Assembly: GCA_013423325.1 (NCBI GenBank)
Contig: BLJB01000249.1
Span: 62,001-126,000, forward strand
Direction: 5' to 3'
Source: Usnea hakonensis
Lineage: Eukaryota; Ascomycota; Lecanoromycetes; Lecanorales; Parmeliaceae
Length of the DNA: 64,000 nt
A program made the translations under genes and the position numbers. Position 1 is the first letter of the stretch. Every line of letters starts with the position of its first letter. Below, in pieces: positions 24,000 through 34,792 of this stretch. The notes under the pieces are model-generated. The model made no database searches. It was not told the origin of the DNA and saw nothing but the letters and a program-made list of their open reading frames with translations.

Positions 24000-25123
24000 A
24001 AGGGGCGAACTGTTTAGGATAAATTCGGCGTCCTACCTACTTACTTCCTCGATCACGTTTGTCGGTAAGAGAGCCCCTTTGCGGTATATAACGCCTTTAG
24101 TAACGTACTTATAGTCTCGTTCTTCACATACACACCGCCGCCGTCCTCTTAATTTCGCAGAAACACGTCTTTCACATCTAGCATCTACCCTCATTGCGGA
24201 GGGAATATGATCATCATGGAATTGCTAAAAGTGTCCCTATCCGTAGTAGAGGACTGCAAGGCTGGATGGCGTGGAGGGAGGATAGGAAGAGGATTCCCGG
24301 CATTACTACCAGCCCTTAGCAGTTGTTTATTCAACGACCGCTGGCATTCGGACTGGTGCTTTACTTAGTATAGTGGTTACAGAGGGGACGAGATACCGTA
24401 TTTTAAATTCAGAAATTAGTCTTGATTGGCTTCTCACCTTCGATTTCACTTGTAGTATGTTTGGGGTAGTGTGAAGTGAGGATTCGTCTTGCGTAGGTGA
24501 ATCAAGTACTTGAAACATTCTTATACAATCACCCCATATCCCAAATCCTAAACCGCCTACTTAGCCTCCGTAGCCCTCAGCTGGACAATTCATTACTTCA
24601 GATATATCTCATCTTATTCGCTTCAAGTACTCACTTCATTAGTAACCATATACTAAATTATACAACCTCATTCGTTACACCCTCTCAGCACACCCTCTTC
24701 ACCTCCTTTCACAGCAGCAGACATCCCAGTCCCCTACAAGACGTCGCAAAGCCTCGCTTCCAACCGTCTACCTTAGCCTATACCCTTTCAGCATCAATGA
24801 TTCGTCTCCTTTCACAAAAGTAGACGTTTGAGTCATTTACCTCCTTCCACAATAGTAGACTCCGTAGTCCCTCACAAGACTTTGTAAACCCTCACTTCCG
24901 GCCGTCCACCTCAGTTCACCTCACCGTAAACCCTCACCTCATCATTCACTCCCACTCCCAAACACTTAGTGTTATTCACTCTTTTCGACCCGAACAACCC
25001 TTCACTCACCCCCCCCCACTATATATACCCTCCTATCCCTCACCACTGAAACTTCCTCCCTCCCTCCTTCCTCCTCCCTCCTTCCATCATCAAACAACCC
25101 TCCCCCACTCCCCTTAACCTACC
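24000..25123. other. Pyrimidine-rich intergenic region with a diverged duplication and a TATA-like box
   Basis: The region upstream of the gene at 25124 is C/T-rich, especially from 25000 to 25110. A TATA-like sequence (ATATATA) lies near 25018-25027, about 100 nt before the ATG. A diverged duplication is at 24702-24780 versus 24841-24920. No gene is supported. Confidence 0.5.
24702..24920. repeat. Diverged direct repeat of about 80 nt
   Basis: Segments 24702-24780 and 24841-24920 align in order: CTCCTTTCAC with CTCCTTCCAC, CCCTACAAGAC with CCTCACAAGAC, and CTTCCAACCGTCTACCT with CTTCCGGCCGTCCACCT. Identity looks moderate. A third partial copy begins near 24805. Its origin is unknown. Confidence 0.55.
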
Positions 25124-25856
25124 ATGTCAGACCAAAACCCATCCCGTCCCCCCTCCTCTTCCGGACCCCCCATCTCCCAACCTCACCAATACATCGATAC
25201 CTCAGCCGGTCACGCATTCACCCCCTACTACAAAACTCCCACCGAGGCGGCCAAATCGCCGGGGACTTGGACCCCGCATTTGCATAACAGCTTGTCGGAG
25301 CCGCCGAGGGAGTGGCCAGTGGCGAGGGATCAGTTCCCGAAGAGTGATTCGATTATGGATGCTCGTGAGGTAGGTGATCCTGTCTTGACTGTTTTTGGAG
25401 GGGGATTTGGACTGACGGGGTTACGGGTAGGGGAGCTCGAAGCCTGTTGGAGTTGGTTATGAGGAGGGTGCGGACCTGAAGAAGGTTGAGGAGTTAAGTC
25501 TTGAGGAACGCTTTGCTCGCGATGTTTGTGGCTCTTTTCCCTTGGTTTTACTATTATGGCTGATCTGTTTACCCTTGAATTTAGAAAAAAGAGTTCCCCG
25601 CGACCCCACCGGATGTCCTACCGGAGAAGAAGAAACAGATATGGGTCGCACAGTATGCGAGTAAGTTTCCCTGTGTCTTTTGTCATTATTGAGGTCTCTC
25701 CGTCTGGGAATAAATTGCTAATAAGGACAACTTGAAATAGAGCTTTTTCACGAAGGGGATCCCGAGGACACGGATCCACACAAGCACCGTCCCCGTGGAG
25801 AGCTTAAAGGACTGATGAAGCTGGCCGACTTGATGACCGGAGGAAGCAAGGCATGA
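25124..25856 (+). CDS. Small unknown conserved-looking protein, four exons
   Basis: Four exons (25124-25369, 25431-25523, 25585-25660, 25741-25856) give 176 residues with consistent phase. The joined protein begins MSDQNPSRPPSSSGPPI, passes TPYYKTPTEAAKSPGTWTPH and EEFPATPPDV-like sequence, and ends with KHRPRGELKGLMKLADLM then GGSKA. It is hydrophilic and mostly disordered, without TM helices or a signal peptide. The donor at exon 2 (GTTTGT) is the weakest splice site. I do not recognise the family. A TATA-like box and a long CT tract precede the ATG. Confidence 0.65.
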
Positions 25857-25969
25857 GGGGAATGGTAGAAAGAGGTGGAATAACTGAGGGACAATATGCC
25901 TTAGCCAGATCACAGATAGATCTGGAAGAAAACATTTGCTCTTGACCTAATGAAACCTTTCCAATTGTG

Positions 25970-27425
25970 CTAAGACTCCTGTACTCCATCCCTGAAACTT
26001 CTCTTCTGTTGTCCTCGCTTTCCAACGAACATCTCCCCTCCACTCTGGCTCACTCGCTTCCATTCTTCCAAAAGTACCATGATCTCAGATCGAATGTCTT
26101 CTACAATGGCATCCATCTTGATATCGTTCCGATCATAACCAAAAGGGTCCTCCAATTGCATACCAATACCATCAATACCGTAAAGCGTAAACATGACGAG
26201 GACAACAATAGGTACTGCCCACCAGAGCATGTCGTCACAAAGAGCAAAGGGAAGTACACCACCGAAGAGCGCCAGAACCTGTTTTTGGGGGATCCTGAGC
26301 TTTGGTCAGCCAAAACTATTCTTCCAGAGCGAGGCTAGGCGGATATGAGCTCACAAATGAGCCACAGGGATGCTTGTCAGTCGTATGGTTTCCATCCGCC
26401 CATATGCATCTGTCAGGGTGTTTAATTGTACCTGCAATTGGCTGGCTTGCGGTCCGTGGAAAATGCCCTTGTCGAAGGACTTTTTGATATACTGTTCCAC
26501 AAAGAAGGTCAGTTGCAGGGGCAGTCCTACCCCTCGGTCGTCCAATCCCGTCAACCCTTGAGGTAAGAGCTCGCTATACTCGGGTATGTGCGTAGCGCTG
26601 CCAGTATTTTCGTTGAGGGCGGTGCCTGGTATGATTTCGGCACCCCATTCAGCTCGGAGATGATTCTTTGTGGCATAGAGGATTGCAATCAAGATGCGAA
26701 TAACGCGTTCAGTGTCAGCTCGATCCGCGAGAGTTTGGGTTGCATTGGGGGCTACGGCATTACAGGCTAGGAAGGAGCGTGTCAAGTTGCGGATGGACGT
26801 GATGATTACAGTGAGGTAATTGCGGCCGTCCCAAAAGCGATTATAGGATGTCTGATTACGGAAAACCTTGGTGGGGTTAGATGCATGGCGGATTGATTTT
26901 GGACTTGCAAGGAGACTGACCAGCATGAGACCAACGACGATTGACAAGCTTGGGATCTGTATCGCTATTAGCCTGCTGCTGTACACAGGTTCGCTGCTTG
27001 AGGTTATATACGATGCTTGCTGGAAGGCCCAAACTTCCATTGACATGCTGATCGAGGAAGACGATCAAAGCAGCGAACAAGCCATGCAAGGTGACTGGCA
27101 ATATGATGGCACCATGGATGGCGCCCTTGATAAAGCGAAGGGCAAGTGGCCATCTGGTTTAGCTAGGTCAGCATGCATGTCAGGTTTGAGTAGCTGGGTG
27201 ATTGGACCTTCTTGGTTTCTGTCGGGTTGAACGGGCAAACGGGATTGTAGGTGTCCGCTGATGATGCCGGCCTTGATCATTTCCGATGATATGATTAACC
27301 ATGATGCCTCGTCCAATACCGATCAAAATCGCTCGGACAATTTCGCATCGCCCTTTGCAGCAGGGGTCGTTGTTGGAAGGGTAATCGTTTCGGATGTAGG
27401 TATTGCTGCACAGTGTCAGAGTCAT
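25970..27425 (-). CDS. Bestrophin-like anion channel; N-terminus uncertain
   Basis: The well-supported exons are 27153-27012, 26956-26921, 26866-26355 and 26294-25970. They read WPLALRFIKGAIHGAII, IPSLSIVVGLML, then VFRNQTSYNRFWDGRNYLTV and NLTRSFL, then GLPLQLTFFVEQYIKK, ending with VLALFGGVLPFALCDDM, LEDPFGYDRNDIKMDAI and a cytosolic tail. This is the fungal bestrophin/RFP-TM family, chloride-channel-like membrane proteins. One phase-consistent model adds exon 27425-27208 with a weak donor (GTCCAA) and a 54-nt intron, giving 410 residues. The alternative first exon (ATG at 27280, reading LLKPDMHADLAKPD) runs directly into the channel domain in the wrong frame. The gene may therefore carry a small frameshift or a sequence error. 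Confidence 0.75.
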
Positions 27426-27987
27426 ATCTAAGATGTCTGGTAGACGTTTGCTGCCGCCATTGGCTTTTGCATGTTGAATTGGGACAGAAGGTATTATATC
27501 TTACCTTTTATAATACTTTATGATATTGACGCGAAGGCTTGAGTGTATGCGGTTGGTATAAGGTACTTTTTACCGGTATTGGGTTCAATTCCTAACGGCG
27601 GTGTTATGGGTGCAGGGTGTATCCGTAACTTAGCCTCCGAAAACGGCGTCATTCCAATGTGAAACCCGTGCTATGATAGTTAGGGTATAACGCTGGTTTC
27701 ACTTATCTCCTTGGCTGTCTCGTGTCTCAATATTTACCGAGGAATCTAAGGTCATAAGCGAGATATGCTTCCTGCATTTTCCTCCTCCTCTTCTTCTCCT
27801 CGGTGACTCTACCGTTACTGTCGTCCTGCCACTATGAGTCGCATGGCTTATTTTCATACTTATCAGCTTTTCGAAGGAAGAGTCTTCACCCAGGGTCGTC
27901 TCGTAGTCTGTCTACATTTCCACTGACACTGAGACAGCGTGCTTGACCATATTTGGATCCCACATATTAGCTTAACGGTTTTCAATT
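27426..27987. other. Spacer between the bestrophin-like and acetoacetyl-CoA synthetase genes
   Basis: It contains the upstream region of the bestrophin-like gene and the 3' flank of the synthetase. No gene is supported. Confidence 0.4.
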
Positions 27988-30127
27988 TCAGCCATGGCAT
28001 CGCGCGTTCCAACGCCGATACCAATCAAGGCAATCGGCATTCGCAACCGATGCAGACGTCTTAACATTGGTACCACACAAGATCTGCTTGACAGCAACTT
28101 CGACCCTATTGTTCCATTAGCATCTTCATTCAATGTCATGACGAAGAATAAAACGCCAAACTCACTTCTTGCCGTTGATAGTGACAGGAATCTCCGGGCA
28201 CTCGTCGACAATGCCAGGTACATGCCTTGCGCTGAGCTCTTTCCGTATGACTGATTTCACTTTCTCCTGCAGCTCCTCTGAAAAACTGGATCCCTGAGCC
28301 ATCTTCAAAAAGAGAACAACAGTCTCATCAATGTCATTTTCGCGCCTCTTGCCAATGCAAAGACCATCTTCAATTTCCGAGAAATGCTCTAGAATGACAT
28401 TGTAAATCTCAGAGCTGCCAAATCTTACCCCAGCGGGCTTCAGGACACCATCGCTGCGTCCAAGCATTATCAGCCCGCCTGTCTGTGGATTGACTCGAAC
28501 AAAATCACCGTGGTGCCAGACTCCAGGGAATACTTCGAAATAACTCTTTCTATACACATTTTGGCCATCAGCACCCCAGAACATGATCGGCTGGCACGGA
28601 AATGCTTTGACGCAAACAAGGTCGCCTGGTTCGCCAGAGTCCGTGACATTCTTGCCCTCGAAGTCCCAAGCTTCTACAGCCATCCCAAGGCCTCGTACTT
28701 GGATTTCACCAGCAAAAACAGGTGAGATCTGCGAGGGCGGACCGAAAAGAGAAATGATATCCGTTCCACCCGTTATGCTCCCAAGATTGATATCTGGGCC
28801 AAAAGCCTTGTAGACAAATTCAAAAGTCGAAGGAGCCAGAGGACTTCCCGTGCTGTATATTGCTTTCAAGGTCTTCAAATCTACTTCTTGGTTCGCCATG
28901 ACATTATTTTGTTCGAGGACCGAGAGGTACTTTGCACTCGTGCCAAAATGGGTTATGCCAAGCTCTTCGATCAGACGGGGCATGGCGAGGTTGCCGCTGC
29001 CTTTGGCGTCTAGCGGCCGAAACGGGGACCCGTCATAAAGGACAAGGGTAGCACCAGTCCCTAGGCCAGACACAAGCCAATGCCACATCATCCACGTACA
29101 GGTCGTGAAATAGAAAAGACGGTCTCCGGGCCTGATGTCGCATTGAATATCATGTTCCTTTTTATGTTGGATCAGCGTTCCAATCGCCCCATGCACGATG
29201 CACTTGGGCTTCCCTGTAGTCCCTGATGAATATAGTATGTACACAGGATGATCTGGCTTCAACTGGGTAAATTCAAGTTCGGCTCTATCTGCTGCCGATT
29301 GGACAAATTCAGCGTGGCTACAAGCTTTCCCATGAGCGACCGAAATGTCTAGGAGGTTTATGTCATGACCGGGAACAGTTTCGAATACCACACAAGCCCT
29401 CAATTGAGAAAGCTCTTGGGCAATGTCTTTCAGTTTGTCGTGAACTTCATGCACCTTACCGTTGTAAATGACCGCATTGTCTGCAAACAGCACCACTGGC
29501 TGTATCTGCCGGATTCGATCCAGCACCGCGTGGGCGCCAGTGTCAGGAGAAATAGCGGTCCAGATAGCACCTAAGGAAGTAGTAGCAAGCATAGCTAGCA
29601 AAGCATTGCAATGATTTGCAACATATCCAGCTACACAGTCCCCAGTCTTGATACCTAGGTTGCGCAATGCCACTGAGATTTCCCGTGCTCGCTCTCGGAG
29701 CTCTCGCCAGGTCACGTAATTTCGCACACTTTCATTGGCCTCGATAACGGCGAGAGAGTCCTCGTTGGGGTTGCATTTTGGATAGAGGAGATTCTCGGCA
29801 AAGTTCAGCCTCGCGCCTTGGAAAAAGGCAGGGCGCGGGAACATGGGTGCATCTTGGTCAACGGCCTGCTATGCCCATCAATGAAGTATGGTTATGTTAA
29901 TGGAGCTAGAAAGGTACCTCGGTGAAGGGTTCTGACGCCTTGATGCCGGTGAAGTGCCAGACTTCCTCCCAGAATGAGTTGATATTTGAGATGGACCATT
30001 GACGAAGATGGTCGTAGGTTTCGAAGTGCAGATGATATTTCAGTTCTATTCTCGCCTTGAATTCGTGAGTACGTGTCTTTGTTGGATGGCGGTGCATCCA
30101 TAGCTGCTTGATTGGGGAAGCGTCCAT
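27988..30127 (-). CDS. Acetoacetyl-CoA synthetase (acetoacetate-CoA ligase)
   Basis: Three exons (30127-29918, 29865-28166, 28105-27988) encode 675 residues, the usual family length. The enzyme activates acetoacetate to acetoacetyl-CoA with ATP in the cytosol, recycling ketone bodies and leucine-derived carbon. The ANL-family ATP loop YSSGTTGKPK, the adenine-binding GSITGGTDIIS, the hinge LGRSDGVLKPAGVRFG and the C-terminal catalytic-lysine region PVTINGKKVEVAVKQIL are all visible. The N-terminal exon (NSFWEEVWHFTGIKAS) and the segment RPAFFQGARLNFAENLLYP are typical of acetoacetate rather than acetate ligases. The last intron splits a Lys codon next to the catalytic lysine; splicing it restores the motif. 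Confidence 0.94.
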
Positions 30128-31426
30128 GTGTGAGGAAGAGTCCTCTATGGGTGGACGACTCGATTTACACTAGCGTATTCTTTGAGAAGGCTGAGACGAG
30201 TGAGGTGTTTGTGATTTCATTTGTATTCGTATTTTGACAGGTCTAGCTTGTTGATTTATTTCTATGTAAGATTACAAAATGATGTTCTTGTATAATAATA
30301 ATAAGAGTTTTAGTCTTGGAGACTCGAACCTAAGCCGCTTAGCTAAGGAACTTTAGTGACTGGTGGGGAGACTTGTCCGGGCACCGGAGATGATGAATTG
30401 ATGACAATAATATTAATTGACAGGAGGGAGTGTGTTGCCAAGACTGACTGAATGCGCAATTTCAATTTGGGAAAGGGCAGCCGCAGCCGGAGCGGGAGCC
30501 GGAGGCCCGAAGTCAGTGTATAAGGTAAAGTAAAGTAAGTACCTTAGTGTGTGTCAATGTCATGCGAATTAAAGAAATTTCAAATTTTTTCCATGCACCA
30601 GATCTGTTTGTCATACTACAGTACAGTACTTTGACTTTACTCTAATTCATTCTGGTACCTTGAATCTTGATTGATTTAATCTCCCAATTACTGACTAAGG
30701 TATCCCATAGTCTTAATTCGTAACGTTAATAAAATTGCAATTACAATTAATTAATTTTCCTTCTTTTTTATGACCCTTACTCCGTACTCCCTTTTCTTTT
30801 CCCTTTTCCTTGTCTCATTCAAAAGGCGGCTGGGACTGGGTCTGGGAGTGGAATTGAGTGGAATTGGCATTGTGATTGTGCTCACTCTTTTCCGTCTCTC
30901 TAATGCGGAACATCACGGCTACAATTATTAAGGTACCTCATTATTGCATTGGAATCTGCACTTAATAAAGTCAACTCATTAAAAAGTACCTTACTTCTCT
31001 ACCAAAAACAAATACCGATCATCTCGTGACCGTCAAAATCAACAAAGCATCGGAGCTACGCTTGATTTTTGGCACCGACAATCCCGAACCTCTTTTCCGC
31101 TCTCTTCCTCCGCAACTTCTTGACTCAGCTCACCTGTGACTGTCATTAATTGCTCCTGCTCCTACTTCCTATACATTAATTGCTCTCTCTATAAGGGACC
31201 AACCTGGTCCTGTCACCTCTTCTTCAACTTTGACTTGCCCTTTCTATCTCGATATATCCTTCCTTACCTGCTCCGCCTCTCTACACCGCCCCAACGAGGA
31301 CGATAGCTTCCAACATCCACTCACCGACCTCTGCAATCTCAAATCGCACTTCAGAGCCTGAAAAACTCTTCCCTCTTTCAATCCGCCTGCAAGCTACACC
31401 AAGTCAAGAATTCGACTACGCACGTT
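30128..31426. other. 1.3-kb divergent spacer between the acetoacetyl-CoA synthetase gene and LCB2
   Basis: No gene is supported. It contains an AAGGTAAAGTAAAGTAAG stretch (30521-30547), a TACTCCGTA motif (30778-30786), several AT-rich runs, and a CT-rich leader before LCB2. An isolated GGTTCGAGTCTC string on the minus strand near 30320 does not fold into a tRNA. Confidence 0.45.
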
Positions 31427-33487
31427 ATGTCGCGCAGACTCATAAATCCTTTTGGGAGCACCTCACCGTCCTCGACCACCACGACCACTACGGCTACTTA
31501 TAATGAGAAGTACGAGCTTCCCCGGAGAGCATCTTCTCCAAGGGTGAAGAAACTGGGGAGCTTCTTTTCAACCTCACCAAAGTCGAAGAGCGAGACACAG
31601 ACGGCGACAGCTGCCCTCCTCGCCGCTACCCAGCAGCAAGGCTTTGTCAATTCACCCTCTCAGCAAATCAGCTCTCCATCACTGTCATTACCCACCATAT
31701 CCTTGTCTACGGCTAGAGCAGATAGTGCGAATATGGACGAACCCCCAAGGACACTGTTCCAGCCACCTTCTCCGGCAGAAGCGCGGCGAATAGCGAGGCA
31801 GCATGCGCAATTCGGTCCATTGGGACATCACACACATAGGTACACTAGTCGCCACCATGGCGGAGACTTCCCAGAACCGGTCATGGATGAGCCACCATAC
31901 TATTACTTGCTCACAACCTACATTAGTTACTTAATCCTAATAATATTTGGTCATGTTCGAGACTTCTTTGGCAAAAGGTTTTACAAGGAAGGCTACCGAC
32001 ATTTACAAGCCATGGATGGCTACGCAGCATTGAACAATGGCTTCGATGACTTTTATGTCAGGCGGTTAAAGATGCGATTGAATGACTGCTTCGCAAGGCC
32101 AGTCACTGGAGTGCCAGGCAGATACATCACCCTCATCGATCGGCAATCCGACGATCACAACCTCCACTTCAAGCACACTGGAACAACTACCGAGACATTG
32201 AATATGAGCTCGTACAACTACCTCGGCTTTGCGCAGTCTGAAGGCCCCTGCGCTGATCAAGTGGAAGACAGTGTGAGAAGATACGGCTTGAGCGTTGCAA
32301 GCACCCGCGCCGATGTTGGTACCTCAGACCTGCATGTCGAAGTGGAAGGCTTGATTGCGCGGTTCGTCGGGAAACCATCCGCAATGGTATTTTCTATGGG
32401 GTTTGGCACCAATGCGACCGCATTCCCTGCTCTCATCGGCAAGGGCTGCCTAATCATCTCGGACGAATTAAACCATGCATCAATACGCTTTGGTGCTCGT
32501 CTATCGGGAGCAACAATCACGATGTTCAAGCACAACGACATGAGAGATCTCGAGAGGCTTTTGAGGGAGGTCATATCCCAGGGCCAGCCACGAACACACA
32601 GGCCATGGAAGAGGCTTCTCGTCGTAGTGGAAGGCCTTTATTCCATGGAGGGTACAATGTGCAATCTTCCCAGCTTGGTCTCGTTGAAAAAGAAGTACAA
32701 ATTCAATCTCTTCGTTGACGAGGCACACTCGATTGGAGCGCTTGGCCCTAAGGGCAAAGGCGTTTGCGATTACTTCGGTATCGATCCCGGAGAAGTTGAC
32801 ATTTTGATGGGCACTCTGACGAAATCCTTTGGCGCTAATGGAGGATATGTGGCGGGTGAAAAAGCCATTATTGATAAGCTCAGGCTCACCAACGCTGGAT
32901 CTGTTTATGGCGAGTCTCCCGCGCCCGCCGTGCTAGCCCAAATATCGGCCGCACTGAGGATCATCAACGGCGATTTTGTTCCCGGCCAGGGCGAGGAACG
33001 TCTTCAGCGATTGGCGTTCAATTCACGCTATCTCAGACTTGGGTTGAAACGCCTTGGCTTCATCATCTCCGGCCATGACGACTCCCCAATCATACCTCTC
33101 CTCCTCTACAACCCTGCCAAAATGCCGGCTTTCTCACGTGAAATGCTCAAGCGTAAGATCTCGGTTGTGGTTGTTGGCTACCCAGCTACGCCGCTTGTCT
33201 CATCGAGAGCAAGATTCTGTGTTTCTGCTGCGCACACGAAAGATGATTTGGACAGACTGCTTGAGGCTTGCGATGAGATTGGAAATGTTCTACAGATCAA
33301 GTTCTCATCCGGAGTTGCTGGTGGCGCGGAGCCGCTTCCGGAAGGTGTCACACCAGAGATGGAGAAGGAATGGAGGCGGACTGAAAAGAGTGGCCCGCAC
33401 GGTGAATTGGTCTACTTGCCGCCGAGATGGAAATTGGACGAGGTGCTAAAGAGGGGTGTGCAAGACGTCAAGAGCCCACTGAGATGA
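31427..33487 (+). CDS. LCB2: Serine palmitoyltransferase subunit 2
   Basis: A single uninterrupted exon encodes 686 residues. Serine palmitoyltransferase condenses L-serine with palmitoyl-CoA to 3-ketosphinganine, the first step of sphingolipid synthesis, at the ER membrane as a heterodimer with Lcb1. The PLP-binding lysine is Lys466 in GTLTKSFGANGGY, the signature that separates Lcb2 from the non-catalytic Lcb1. Other aminotransferase-fold motifs are NMSSYNYLGFA, RYGLSVASTRADVGTSDLH, SDELNHASIRFG, VEGLYSMEGTMCNL and FVDEAHSIGALGPKG. A membrane segment lies at about 158-178 (YYLLTTYISYLILIIFGH). The first 150 residues are Ser/Thr-rich and longer than in yeast. Confidence 0.96.
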   Translation: MSRRLINPFGSTSPSSTTTTTTATYNEKYELPRRASSPRVKKLGSFFSTSPKSKSETQTATAALLAATQQQGFVNSPSQQISSPSLSLPTISLSTARADSANMDEPPRTLFQPPSPAEARRIARQHAQFGPLGHHTHRYTSRHHGGDFPEPVMDEPPYYYLLTTYISYLILIIFGHVRDFFGKRFYKEGYRHLQAMDGYAALNNGFDDFYVRRLKMRLNDCFARPVTGVPGRYITLIDRQSDDHNLHFKHTGTTTETLNMSSYNYLGFAQSEGPCADQVEDSVRRYGLSVASTRADVGTSDLHVEVEGLIARFVGKPSAMVFSMGFGTNATAFPALIGKGCLIISDELNHASIRFGARLSGATITMFKHNDMRDLERLLREVISQGQPRTHRPWKRLLVVVEGLYSMEGTMCNLPSLVSLKKKYKFNLFVDEAHSIGALGPKGKGVCDYFGIDPGEVDILMGTLTKSFGANGGYVAGEKAIIDKLRLTNAGSVYGESPAPAVLAQISAALRIINGDFVPGQGEERLQRLAFNSRYLRLGLKRLGFIISGHDDSPIIPLLLYNPAKMPAFSREMLKRKISVVVVGYPATPLVSSRARFCVSAAHTKDDLDRLLEACDEIGNVLQIKFSSGVAGGAEPLPEGVTPEMEKEWRRTEKSGPHGELVYLPPRWKLDEVLKRGVQDVKSPLR

Positions 33488-34792
33488 TTTCCAGCCATAG
33501 CTCCTTGTCCACGCCAACCTTTCATCCTGCTCACCCAACAGCCCTCATGGATGCATACGCGATGTCGACAATACATCCTCTCATTGATCACCTCTACCTT
33601 GACTGGGCACGTGACCCTACCTGTCGTTGTTGCTTACAAGTCCCGCATAGCGTTGCATCAAGATGCTCTGCACTAGCATGATCTCCCTCTATTACGGTTC
33701 CTCATCTGAAAGCCGAGAGTATGACTGAGGGGGTCTCCTGTCTTTGCATTTGATCAGTCTCTGGCGCGTTGCTGCTCAGACCGCGCCAGGCGTTCTTCTC
33801 TCCTAACGAGGGCCTCGCCGCATTCGCTACGGAGCTGGCTTCCGTGGCGACTTGATAGAGAATGAGCCGGCCTTCGGCCATTGTACAAATGGAGATTGAT
33901 AGTGGCTTTAGGGAATGGTTGTAATTGAATAGAGAAGGGTATCAATTACTATAGATAGCAAACGGTCCCATGCCAATATTAATATTGATCAAACATCATA
34001 TAGCCCCGATCCAGTCCTGCGCCTCGCTCAGATGGGAGTCTCTCAGTCTGTAACCGAGTATCAAATTCGTCATAGGTAAATTAAATAGTTTACCGTTATG
34101 TTCTTTCTAATAATGTCTGTTAGCCCTATGGTTGGAAAGCTTGCTTTCTCTCTGTACAGTTGATTTGAGAAAAAAGTGCGGCGCGCTAAGGCCCGAAGGG
34201 GCTTAGCCAATCATATGATCGGATTTTTCCTATCCGGAGCTAAAACACACTCTAAACTCGCTTTATACCCGAATAGGAAAGTCTGAAGAACTTTTCTTCT
34301 CTAAATCCTTTTCACTTTGATTCCTTTTCTTCTATATACGATATGATAACAATATAAAGAGGTAGAATTATAGAGTAAATAATACGCTTTCAAACGGTGC
34401 CTTATATGAGAATTTTGACCGCCTATTGTAGGTTCTATATTAGAAAGAAGAAAAAAGAAAGTCTCTCCGGTTAGAGCCCCCCGGAGAGCCCCCGGAAGGA
34501 AAGTGGGTCTCCCCTTAAGAAAAAGAAGAAATCAGTCCTAGGGATTCACAAGCTTTTCACTACTGGGAAGTCCCACGCCCCAGCACATATTTTAGGAGTC
34601 TGACATGGCCGCGACTCCGAGCTTCTTCACCAGGCCATTAGGTCTCAGGACCAGGCATCCCCTATACCCTGCATTGCTGCTGTAGCGTACTTGACCATCT
34701 GATCTCCTATTCTTCTTAAGTCATCTTCTTTGTTGAACCTCCTGCCATGTCTGGTCCATTCCAGTGATCAATGCGAAGCTCACCACCCAATC
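33488..34792. other. 1.3-kb spacer with hairpin-rich, transposon-like sequence
   Basis: No gene is supported. Base composition changes sharply within it. AT-rich stretches (about 33940-34440) alternate with short GC-rich hairpins, including GCTAAGGCCC/GGGGCTTAGC near 34185-34207 and CTCTCCGG/CCGGAGAG near 34463-34487. The pattern resembles the ends of degraded mobile elements. Confidence 0.45.

Noticed and set aside
30315..30345. Minus-strand GGTTCGAGTCTC, similar to a tRNA B box
   Set aside because: The flanking bases do not form a T-stem or acceptor stem, and no matching A box or D-arm is placed correctly upstream.
34730..34792. N-terminal extension of the GT32 protein
   Set aside because: The extension begins at TTG. 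The first ATG at 34793 directly precedes the signal anchor.
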